Shown piece by piece: positions 1-8,730 of a stretch of 64,000 bases of DNA. The notes under the pieces were generated by a model. That model saw only the letters and a list, made by a program, of their open reading frames with translations. It ran no database searches and was not told where the DNA came from. The translations under genes and the position numbers were made by a program. The DNA lies in contig OX352772.1 of assembly GCA_947095535.1 (NCBI GenBank), forward strand, positions 250,098,901 through 250,162,900, given 5' to 3'. The stretch comes from Poecilobothrus nobilitatus (taxonomy: Eukaryota > Arthropoda > Insecta > Diptera > Dolichopodidae). Within the stretch, counting starts at the first letter, position 1; every line of letters starts with the position of its first letter.

Positions 1-805
1 CCAGCCTTTGCAGTTCATTCCAATAGAATCGAATCAGTTTAAAAGCAATTTCTTTTATTTGCATTAAGGAATCAATATAACCCTTTTGATTTTGCTAATC
101 TACCTAGTTACACTACAAGACTAAATTCATTAAACTTACTTTCTTTATCTTTACATAGACAACTATTGTCATCATGCTTTACTTTTGATATTTTGAATAA
201 TAGTATTTCTATTCAATCTCTTAATAACAAGTTTCGACTTAACGATAGTGTTAGGCAAACTAGAAATACTAAATTTTTAATGGACTACAAACATAATACA
301 GAGTACGGTAGAAATAAACCCGAAATTTTTTTTTTTTTTTTAATTATGATATAATCTTAAACATAGCACATTTATTGTATTGCATTATAATACAACTAAT
401 GTTTTTCATTTAGATCATTTTTGTTGTACATTTTATAGATAGTAATTTTAATTATATAATATAGATAGTTATTTCAATTTTACTTCAACGTAATAATAAG
501 ATATTATTATTTACATATTTTTACATAAAATGTTAAATTGATTGTCATTATATGTATGTACATATCTGTACAAATATCATATTTCAATTTTTTTGTTAAA
601 ATAAAGTTGTTATTGTAGTTTAAGTAAAAATTAATGATAACAATAATAATAATAATTAATTAACTTTTTTTATGATTTAAGTTATTATAAATTTAGTTTT
701 AAGTCATTGTTTTGTTTAATTTTAATTATAAGCATTAATTTAAGAATTTTTTTTGTAACGACCTTGTTTTGGTTTTGTTTAATAAAATAAAATAAAAAAT
801 AAAAT
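1..805 (+). mobile_element. LINE 3' end, copy A (RT C-terminal tail, 3' UTR, A-rich tail)
   Basis: This is the 3' end of a non-LTR retrotransposon that enters from outside the window. It repeats 4169-4973 with only scattered differences. The first 350 bases encode the C-terminal tail after the reverse transcriptase; the frame is open at 166-354 after an in-frame TAA near 38. A ~450-base AT-rich 3' UTR follows, ending in an A-rich tail of AATAA-type units at about 781-805. Capsid sequence of a Polinton follows directly, as it does after the second copy, so the copies share one insertion and were then duplicated with their flank. Confidence 0.8.
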
Positions 806-1310
806 TACTTTTAAATAATGTTGACATTCGAATTTCTTTAGCATTAGAGAAACAAGATTTTTTTATTTTCTTTAACGATAACTATTTAAAAATTCAATTA
901 GAAAGCTATTTAAAAATTCTGAAAGCTACATTATACATGAAACATTTAACAATTAATCCTAGCATATTAATAGCACGTAATACTGTATTGGAAAACACTA
1001 ACGCAAAATATTTTTACACTAGAAGTGAAATCAAAACATTTACAATTCCAGTTAACACTTCCAACATATCATTATACAATATATTTATAGGACAAATACC
1101 AAAAGCTCTTGTATTTTGTATGGTAAACAATGAAAATTTTAATGGTAAAATATCAAAAAATCCACACCATTTCGATCATCAAAATCTTACTCAATCTCAA
1201 TTATATGTGAATTGGTGCCTACACCAAATTCTGCAATTGAAACAAGTTTTACATCGAATAATTTTTCCACTTCTCGTGCATATTTATTTAGCGGAACAGA
1301 AGATTGCAAA
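806..1310 (+). pseudogene. Polinton major capsid protein fragment, copy A
   Basis: This is a middle portion of the double jelly-roll major capsid protein of Polinton/Maverick elements (the family often labelled F54H12.2-like in insects). The diagnostic order is visible: NNVDIRI, NPSxLIARN, a block rich in FTIP, then IFIGQIPKALVFCMVNN and a NP-H-F stretch. The frame starting at 937 is the best preserved. A frameshift near 1210 moves the reading to the frame with VPTPNSAIETSF. The gene stops abruptly at about 1310, in the LFSGTG motif, where LINE sequence begins. Compared with the copy at 4974-5728 it has a 6-base deletion near 1290. It is not functional. Confidence 0.8.
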
Positions 1311-1637
1311 TATGCTCTGTCAAGATTCAGAGATGAGAGGATTCTCTACAACGTTAGACTTTTCCTAGCCTATTTACATAATGATTCGTATAACACCGTT
1401 ATAGAAGGTGAAACTAGGACTCACCTGTCAGTTCTCATTCACAATGAGGCCCTGCCATCTAATTATAAAGATTTATATGATCTTTATCTCAGATATCATA
1501 AAAATATAGGCTTCTCTGTTAAAGAGGTCGAAGAGGATCTTAAGGCTTATCGTAGTCATTGCAATAGCAACTACTACAATCATTTGAATCAATCACGTGA
1601 GAGTTATAACAAGTTTTTTCGCCCAAACTCTAAGTAG
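1311..1637 (+). pseudogene. LINE ORF1 C-terminal fragment
   Basis: About 108 codons open from the junction to a TAG at 1635, overlapping the ORF2 frame by about 40 bases, as is common between LINE ORFs. It is rich in Asn, Tyr and Leu. I see no zinc knuckle or PHD finger in the part present; the N-terminal part is missing. The assignment to ORF1 rests only on its position just upstream of the endonuclease, in the same orientation. Confidence 0.45.
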
Positions 1638-4521
1638 TTACTCAAGTTTCAACCAAACTTCAAATCTCATCTCTTTATCTAACGTTACTTACTCTAAAAA
1701 AACCTCTGAAACTTTCAACAACATAAACAACATTAAAATGTTTTACCATAATTGTAGTGGTATGAGAGGCAAGCTCAAGAAGCTTTTTGTTGATGCCAAT
1801 TCGTGTAATTTCAGTGTATTAGTTATAACTGAAACATGGCTCAACGATTCGTTTATAAACGAGGAAATTCTTGATGGTAATTGGTCCATTTACAGAAAGG
1901 ATCGTGATTATCTTTCTGCAAATTGTTCGAAAGGAGGTGGTGTTCTACTTGCTGCAAAGAATAACTTATCTAGTGTACCATTAATCACTGGTACACATCA
2001 ATCTTTCGATCACCAACTTGTTAAAATAAAATTAGGTACAAATAATTTATACCTAGGTATTGTTTATTTCCCTCCGAACTCTGACAATTCCTCATATTCT
2101 GATTTTTATAGTGTATATCACAATATTATTTCAGAAATGCATAAGGATGACTCAATTTTTGTGTTTGGCGATCGTCCTTCTATTTCTTTTATCGTTTACG
2201 ACGCTGATAATTTGTTATTACCGGTTAACTTTCATGACGAAATTGACTTCAGTCTTATTAGCGAGCTCTACGGTAACGATTTACAACAAATTATCAGTTA
2301 TCCTAATAGTAATAATAAGTGGTTAGATCTTGCATTTTCAAATGCATATAATAGAGTGTCGGTTAAACTCGCTGATGATGTTGATAATCTTTTTACCAAC
2401 TCTGCTCATCCTAACGCACTTATTTTCGAGTTCTCCACTTCTATCCCACTCTTGGCCAAATCTTACAATAATGAAATTGTATACGATTTTTTTAATGCTC
2501 ACTATCAAAGTATTAATTATGCTTTGTCATTAATGACATGGAACGAACTGTTAGTTCAACAGGATATCAATTTACTAATCTCTATCTTTTACTCAAATCT
2601 GTTTCAAATTATTGATGCCTTTGTTCCTAAAATTCGCAAAGAGCATAAAACAACAGAACCATGGTTAGATAGAGATCTTAGGAACTTGAGAAATCGGCGC
2701 AATAAAATATACAAAAAACTTAAACATCATCAAGCACCATGCGACGACTTATTGAATATGTATAAGCAACTTGCAATTGAATTTAAACAAAAAGCCAATG
2801 CAGCATATGAAAACTATGTCACGGATATTGGCAACAAACTTGTTACTGATCCTAAAAAATTTTTTGATTTTGTTAACACAAAACGGAAATTATTTGGGTA
2901 TCCCAATTCAATGATATCAAAAGACAATGTGGTTTCAGATTGCCCAAAAGAAATTTGTAACTTCTTTTCTGATCATTTTCAACAAGTTTATCGTCCAACA
3001 GCACCAGTTACTACATCGACTAATTCCTTATCTAATAGCTCAAATTTGCTATTTACAGACGTGTATCTTTCTGAAAATGATATTCTTGAAGCAATATTGA
3101 GCCTTGTTATAAAAAAGAGTGCTGGTCCGGACTTAGTTCCTCCAATATTTTTACATAATTGCTCCCACAGCCTAATCTTCCCTCTTCATTTTATTTTCAA
3201 TAAGTCACTTTCAATTGAGATTTTCCCACAAAAGTGGAAATCCTCCCACTTAACCCCTATTTTTAAAAAAGGGGATAGAGCATCGGTAGAAAATTATCGA
3301 GATATAGCAATCCTTTCGACTATACCTAAATTATTTGAAAAAATTGTCGTTGATAGAATTACTCCTATCACAAATGCAAAACTAAATGAACTACATGGTT
3401 TCAGAAAAGGTCGTTCAACTACTACGAACCTGATGGTTTATACATCTGAAATCCTGAATCAAATGGAGAAAGGGTACCAAATTGATGCAACTTATACTGA
3501 TTTTAGCAAAGCTTTCGATCGTTTAGATCACTTCACTTTGCTAAACAAACTATCAACTTTGGGCATTTCGGGTTCATTTCTTGAGTGGCTTAATTCTTAT
3601 CTTATAGAAAGAACTCAAAATGTTAAAGTTCGTGGTGTATTATCCAACACCATCGGGGTCACTTCCGGTGTACCGCAAGGCAGCCATTTAGGCCCGCTTC
3701 TGTTTAATGTTTTTATTTCAGATCTTTCGGAATATCTAAGCAATATACCTCACATTTCGTTTGCTGATGACCTAAAAATATATCAAGTGGTTAAAGATAA
3801 TTCTGATGCAGCTAAACTTCAATCAAGCTTATCAGTGTTACAAGCTTGGTGCACGTCAAATAAATTAGAACTCAACATATAGAAATGTAAGGTTATAAGC
3901 TTTACACGTAAACGGTCTTCTTTAATATATGACTACAAAATAGATAATGTAACTCTTGAAAGGGTTTTTAGCATTACTGATTTAGGAATTCTTCTCGATA
4001 ATAAACTTAATTATAATCTTCACTATGATCTAATAGTTTCAAAGGCTAATAAAATGTTAGGTTTCATTTAGAGAAGAGCTAAATAATTTAGCGACTTAGC
4101 TGTGACTAAATCGCTTTATTGTTCCCTAGTTCGATCTATCTTAGAATACGGTAACATTGTTTGGGATCCAGCCTTTGCAGTTCATTCCAATAGAATCGAA
4201 TCAGTTTAAAAGCAATTTCTTTTATTTGCATTAAGGAATCAATATAACCCTTTTGATTTTGCTAATCTACCTAGTTACACTACAAGACTAAATTCATTAA
4301 ACTTACTTTCTTTATCTTTACATAGACAACTATTGTCATCATGCTTTACTTTTGATATTTTGAAAAATAGTATTTCTATTCAATCTCTTAATAACAAGTT
4401 TCGACTTAACGATAGTGTTAGGCAAACTAGAAATACTAAATTTTTAATGGACTACAAACATAATACAGAGTACGGTAGAAATGAACCCGAATTTTTATTT
4501 TTTTTTTTAATTATGATATAA
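1597..4521 (+). pseudogene. LINE ORF2: apurinic endonuclease plus reverse transcriptase
   Basis: One frame runs about 975 codons, broken only by stops at 3880, ~4066, ~4081 and ~4207. The endonuclease occupies residues ~45-270: LVITETWLND, then KGGGVLLAAKN. The usual GDFN motif is degraded to GDRPSIS at ~2168. The RT follows: KSAGPDLVPP, LTPIFKKGDRASVENYR, GFRKGRSTT, YTDFSKAFDRLDH, SGVPQGSHLGPLLFN and the catalytic FADDLKIY at ~3760. The thumb and C-terminal tail continue in frame past the stops (SILEYGNIVWDPAF). In life it would nick DNA and copy the LINE RNA in place. The RT core residues are intact; the endonuclease and tail are not. It is jockey/CR1-like; the exact clade cannot be fixed by eye. 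Confidence 0.85.
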
Positions 4522-4973
4522 TTTTAAACATAGCACATTTATTGTATTGCATTATAATACAACTAATGTTTTTCATTTAGATCATTTTTGTTGTACATTT
4601 TATAGATAGTAATTTTAATTATATAATATAGATAGTTATTTCAATTTTACTTCAACGTAATAATAAGATATTATTATTTACATATTTTTACATAAAATGT
4701 TAAATTGATTGTCATTATATATATGTACATATCTGTACAAATATCATATTTCAATTTTTTTGTTAAAATAAAGTTGTTATTGTAGTTTAAATAAAAATTA
4801 ATGATAACAATAATAATAATAATAAATTAACTTTTTTTATGATTTACGTTATTATAAATTTAGTTTTAAGTCATTGTTTTGTTTAATTTTAATTATAAGC
4901 ATTAATTTAAGAATTTTTTTTTGTAACGACCTTGTTTTGGTTTTGTTTAATAAAATAAAATAAAAAATAAAAT

Positions 4974-5728
4974 TACTTTTAAATAATGTTGACATTCGAA
5001 TTTCTTTAGCATTAGAGAAACAAGATTTTTTTATTTTCTTTAACGATAACTATTTAAAAATTCAATTAGAAAGCTATTTAAAAATTCTGAAAGCTACATT
5101 ATACATGAAACATTTAACAATTAATCCTAGCGTATTAATAGCACGTAATACTGTATTGGAAAACACTAACGCAAAATATTTTTACACTAGAAGTGAAATC
5201 AAAACATTTACAATTCCAGCTAACACTTCCAACATATCATTAGACAATATATTTATAGGACAAATACCAAAAGCTCTTGTATTTTGTATGGTAAACAATG
5301 AAAATTTTAATGGTAAAATATCAAAAAATCCACACCATTTCCATCATCAAAATCTTACTCAATCTCAATTATATGTGAATTGGTGCCTACACCAAATTCT
5401 GCAATTGAAACAAGTTTTACATCGAATAATTTTTCCACTTCTCGTGCATATTTAACATTATTTAGCGGAACAGGTATACATCATTCTGATAGAGGACATC
5501 AAATTTCAAAAGAACTATTTTCAAAAGGTTATACAATACTAGCTTTTGATTTATCACCAGATGGTTCTGGAACTGATACATTCAGAGTTTATTAAACCAG
5601 GGAGTAGTAAAGATTGAAGCCAGACTCAATGCGCAACTAACTTCAACACTAACATGCATTGTGTTTTTGCAGAATTCGATGCCAATATCGAAATTCATAA
5701 AAATCGCAACGTCTACGTAAACATATAA
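4974..5728 (+). pseudogene. Polinton major capsid protein, C-terminal two thirds, copy B
   Basis: The same capsid region as 806-1310 but continuing to the natural C-terminus. Visible blocks are NPSVLIARN, NIFIGQIPKALVFC, TLFSGTGIHHSDRGHQIS, ILAFDLSPDG, then after a frameshift near 5590 a block with ARLNAQLTST and EFDANIEIHKNRNVY ending at TAA 5726-5728. In the family this is the second jelly roll and C-terminus of the hexon-like capsomer. The N-terminal third is absent because LINE sequence lies upstream. At least two frameshifts (near 5380 and 5590) make it a pseudogene. It is followed after 36 bases by the next Polinton gene, the compact spacing expected of a virus-like gene block. Confidence 0.85.
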
Positions 5729-5764
5729 AAAGAAGTTGAGTGCACAACTTCTATTCATTTAAAA

Positions 5765-6088
5765 ATGGCCTGTGCTCTGGTAGATTTATCGTTCTGTACG
5801 GACGACAACAATACAATATTTGTAAAAAATCTTGCTGTAGCAGGAATAAAAGAAAAATGTAAAACTATTGTAAAAGAATTGAAGTATAAATTCCCCAGCA
5901 CAGATTTAAAAAGAACAGATATTTAAAATTATTCGTTTGGACATATTGAAAAAACAACTAAAAATTTAATAAATTTGCTTGAAAAATTCGATATAGTCTT
6001 AGCAAATGGAAAACTTAAAGCTGCATTTTTAACAACTTTAATAAGAGGAAATACCCGTTTAATCGATATTTCCCCGTTTGCAAGATAA
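5765..6088 (+). pseudogene. Unassigned 107-codon Polinton gene between capsid and protease
   Basis: A reading frame starts at ATG 5765 (MACALVDLSFCTDDNN) and stays in frame to a TAA at 6086-6088, with one internal TAA at about codon 54. The stop overlaps the protease start as TAATG, a tight overlap typical of viral gene blocks and good evidence that this is a real gene relic. The product would be about 107 residues, mixed Lys/Leu/Asn, without transmembrane segment or cysteine motif. I do not recognise it. The second Polinton lacks it: there the capsid C-terminus and this gene are both deleted. Confidence 0.55.
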
Positions 6089-6537
6089 TGAATACACTTC
6101 AAATTTCAAAGGTGCTGAACTGTAATAACTTAACACGTAAAATCTTTAGAGATGTTTATGCTCTTGACCAATTACCAAAACAAGTTTCAAAACCTAGTAT
6201 TTTGGTGGTAAATACTGATACTTCTAATGAAAAGGGAACACATTGGCTAGGAATATTTGTTCCAGTTCAAGGGTTTGCAGAGTATTTTGATTTATTTGGA
6301 AATCAGCCATCGCGCAATGATATTATAAAATTTCTACAAAATCAATCGAAATGTTTTGTTTTCAACAATAATCGTTTACAAAGTAATTTAACATCTGTTT
6401 ACGGACATTATTGTTGTGTATGTCTATGGATGCGAAGTTTTCGTAAAAGCATGAAATATTTTCTTAATTTATTTGACACATCATCCCCACTTAAAAACGA
6501 TAAAAAAACACAAAGATTATTTCGAAAAATTTTTTAA
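6088..6537 (+). CDS. Polinton adenain-like cysteine protease, copy 1
   Basis: An intact frame of 149 codons. The fold signature of the adenovirus-protease/Ulp1 (C5/C48) group is visible: GTHWLGIFV (catalytic His, residues ~51-53), EYFDLFG (acidic member, ~70-74) and SVYGHYCCVC (nucleophile Cys at ~112). In this family a Gln stands just before the Cys block; here the motif reads GHYCC, while the second copy has GQYCC, so the oxyanion-hole Gln is probably mutated to His. The expected role is maturation cleavage of capsid proteins. The start is fixed by the TAATG overlap with the upstream frame. At ~150 residues it is somewhat short for the family. It is open, but surrounded by dead genes and probably inactive. 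Confidence 0.85.
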   Translation: MNTLQISKVLNCNNLTRKIFRDVYALDQLPKQVSKPSILVVNTDTSNEKGTHWLGIFVPVQGFAEYFDLFGNQPSRNDIIKFLQNQSKCFVFNNNRLQSNLTSVYGHYCCVCLWMRSFRKSMKYFLNLFDTSSPLKNDKKTQRLFRKIF

Positions 6538-6606
6538 AAATGTGCAGAAAAACTATAAATACAAAATTCTAAAATAGAATTCATCAGTTAAAACAAAAAA
6601 AAAACA

Positions 6607-7192
6607 ATGGAGCAACCAACAAAATCAGAAGTATTTGAAACACAAAAAGGCGAGCTTGCGTAGAACCTTTTATTAAGCTATATTTATTTTTTGGATAAAA
6701 AACAAACCATAAAAATTCAAGTTGGATTTAATATTGAAAATTTTGCTGGATCAATAATTTTCCAACGACAAAACAAAGTCATAAGCGAAATGAATTATTT
6801 GGAGTGGTATACATTTTATCACGATTTTAAAAACAGTCAAGCAAAATTAAATTCAAAAGGATTTTCGCTAACATTTAATCATGCTGAGCACCCTAAAAAA
6901 CTTACATTGCAGCTAGACGAGTACACCCGTTTTTGTCTTATGCTAGATTTTATACAAGCAGTGATGTCATATAACAATGGAGCTGTACTAAATATACGAG
7001 AATAAAAGAATAAGAATAAGAAAGAATAAACTAATTGAAAAGAATAAACTACGATTGGAACAACAAGATTTCTACATTCCAATGAATTTACACATAGCTC
7101 AGTGTAACTATTCCAGACTATTTTATGAAATTCCTTTGTTTTTGTCAGAAAAAATATCTTGGTCAACAATAAATAAAACAAATATTTTTTAA
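6607..7192 (+). pseudogene. Conserved unknown Polinton gene downstream of protease, copy 1
   Basis: Reading from ATG 6607 there is a TAG at codon 19, then an open frame to 7005 (IYFLDKKQTIKIQVGFN, LEWYTFYHDF, MLDFIQAVMSYNN). After a frameshift near 7000 the reading continues to TAA 7190-7192 with FYIPMNLHIAQCNYSRLF. The same blocks occur in the same order at 24295-24847, downstream of the second protease (KVFVGFDTEF, YDWCKYYHQFY, LIDFLQAVMIHN, YIPIQRYSVQCNYSRLFFE). Two diverged copies preserving these blocks mean a gene of about 185-195 residues was once under selection. I do not recognise a domain. Position suggests a virion or morphogenesis protein. The stop shares TTAA with the stop of the convergent gene at 7189. 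Confidence 0.7.
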
Positions 7193-7727
7193 AACCAATT
7201 ATTTTCTATTATTAAATACATATATAAATTAATACAATTTTTTACAGCACATTTTTGTAAATTTTCCGTAATGTGATGGTGAGGACAAATGGTGGTGAAA
7301 TTCCTTAGTTTCTGAAGAGATGGAATGTCCTTGTCTAAATTAATAACTTCTACTGAACTCGAAACAAATTTATCTAAAAATTCCTTTTTCTGGTACCCCT
7401 TTACGTAAACGACATCAAAAGAATTTAAATGTTCCTTTAAGATATTTTTAAGTTCTAAATATTCTATAAATCCATTATCCCAGTCAAGACCATTTACTTG
7501 CGTTTAATTGAAGTTATTTTGCTGTTTAACATCACTATTTAACTCTTCGAACGAATAATGTGGTTTAAACATAAACAGCATCGGTATCAGAGACTCATCA
7601 GCTATCAAAGAAAATTCATTTAAGAAATATTGCTTATTATTTCCAACAATAAATTGTAAGTCTGCTACTGCCTTGCTGCTCACTTTGTCTACTAAATTAA
7701 AATAACTTGAAAACCTTTAATTTATAT
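7189..7727 (-). pseudogene. Minus-strand conserved TE/virus-associated protein
   Basis: Reading the minus strand from 7727 to a TAA at 7189-7191 gives one continuous frame with a single stop at ~7503. Blocks visible are AVADLQFIVGNNKQYFLNEF, MFMFKPHYSFEEL, VNGLDWDNGFIEYLELKNIL, FDVVYVKGYQKKEFLDKF, then a C-terminal region with CPHHH and CAVKNC that could bind a metal. This order resembles a protein scattered through insect genomes in Maverick-like and other element contexts, whose biochemical role I cannot name. No start codon can be fixed: the frame is open to about 7727, near a change in base composition. It is convergent with, and overlaps by 4 bases, the gene ending at 7192. Confidence 0.6.
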
Positions 7728-7748
7728 ACCTATTACGTTTTCAAAAAC

Positions 7749-8095
7749 AGGGGCCCCCTGGCCGCTTGGCCCCTTGCCGCCTGGCCGGTTGGCTCTTGTC
7801 CCTTGGCCCCTCGCCCCTAGGGGAGGGGAGACCGATATCGAACCCTCAAGGACCGATGCCGGACCTTAAAAGACCGATGCCGGATCTTGGGACTATACTT
7901 CAGAACTTTGATGACCGGACCCTCAAGGAACGAAATCTAACTTTGGGGACTACATTTCGAAGCTCCGGGGACCCCATCCACAATCGAGAGAGGGGTGTCG
8001 CCTGAATAAAGCCCCACTTTAAAGAGGACGGGACCTCAGGGACCGATATTGGACTTTCGGTGATCAGATATTGGCTCTCCAGAAACAAGGGTTGA
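7749..8095. other. GC-rich island with short internal repeats, unknown origin
   Basis: About 340 bases of markedly GC-rich DNA in a region otherwise mostly A and T. It opens with runs such as GGCCGCTTGGCCCCTTGCC and contains several variants of a GACCGATGCCGGA-type motif (near 7830, 7850, 7870, 7910 and 8040). The small frame 7766-8005 lacks any domain and looks like chance read-through of GC-rich repeats. No similarity to the Polinton or LINE parts is visible. Confidence 0.6.
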
Positions 8096-8349
8096 TTTAA
8101 ATGGATTAGCCAAATTCTTGCTGACTAATAGTTTAACTCCTCTACATAGTGATTTTTTTATATTGGTGGCTCCATAGAAATTTAGTTCTTAGACATAGTT
8201 TAGAAAATATACAGTGATTAATTATTAATGGGAATGCAAAAATATAATTTGCATATTTTAGAAAGTGTTATGTATGATGCAAAATATTTGTATGTTGCAT
8301 AAAAAAAGTATAAATTGATTTGAGTTTTTTAAATTAATTTTTAATTAAA
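8096..8349. other. AT-rich spacer with a TATA-like box
   Basis: No gene recognised. A TATA-like GTATAAATT at about 8308-8316 lies roughly 35 bases upstream of the ATG at 8350. It could be a promoter for the small frame, but such strings are common at this base composition. Confidence 0.3.
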
Positions 8350-8583
8350 ATGGAAGTACCGGAGCCATTTGAAGAAATAATTGAAAAATGCGATATTTTC
8401 CAATTAAAACGAAAAATAACATTCAATTATGAAATCAAATTGAAGGACCTTCCTAGAGGAGGAGCAGCTGAGAAATTGTTATGTGCAGAAAAGATGCCAA
8501 GTGAGCACGACTTGGATGTGATAATCGAACTTGTTTGCAAGGAGAAGATGCTGGCGGAGACCACCCTAAAATTAAAATACTAA
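8350..8583 (+). CDS. Unknown 77-residue protein, possible Polinton remnant
   Basis: An intact frame with ATG 8350 and TAA 8581, beginning MEVPEPFEEIIEKCDIFQL and ending in a Lys/Leu-rich tail. It is charged (many Glu and Lys), without signal peptide, membrane segment or cysteine cluster. Codon use is less AT-biased than its surroundings (GAGGAGCAGCTGAG, ATGCTGGCGGAG), which favours a real coding past over chance. It sits between the GC-rich island and the HINE, in the part of the first Polinton where other genes are on the minus strand. I do not recognise it. Confidence 0.4.
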   Translation: MEVPEPFEEIIEKCDIFQLKRKITFNYEIKLKDLPRGGAAEKLLCAEKMPSEHDLDVIIELVCKEKMLAETTLKLKY

Positions 8584-8657
8584 AAAAAGTAACCTGAAAA
8601 ATATAAATAAAAGAAGTGACCTGGAAGAAATTAAAAATTTTGTAAATTTAATATAAA

Positions 8658-8730
8658 ATCTGAAAAGTTGAAAAATTTTAATAAAAAAGAAAATATTTAA
8701 TTTGTAAATTTTTGTTTATTTTAACTTTTT
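8658..8730. repeat. Left half (A) of a short tandem duplication split by the HINE
   Basis: This segment (ATCTGAAAAGTTGAAAAATT ... TTAACTTTTT) recurs at 13441-13510. With 13381-13440 it forms a ~133-base unit whose second, uninterrupted copy is at 13441-13562. The HINE sits exactly at the A/B boundary. Confidence 0.75.

Larger units (their letters stand above)
1311..4973 (+). mobile_element. Non-LTR retrotransposon (APE/RT type, jockey/CR1-like), 5'-truncated
   Basis: A nearly complete LINE: the end of an ORF1, an ORF2 with endonuclease and reverse transcriptase, a 3' UTR and an AATAA-type tail. Its left junction at ~1310 lies inside the Polinton capsid gene, and its right junction is the same capsid position as after copy A. 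That pattern, with the 4168-base offset between matching positions (937 to 5105), shows the left edge is a tandem-duplication junction rather than a true LINE 5' end. Confidence 0.8.

Noticed and set aside
166..354. Separate 62-codon gene (also at 4333-4521)
   Set aside because: It is in frame with, and continues, the LINE ORF2 C-terminal tail after a stop.
7766..8005. 79-codon ORF in the GC-rich island
   Set aside because: No domain, repeats of a GC-rich motif, and the reverse strand is equally open (7900-8088).
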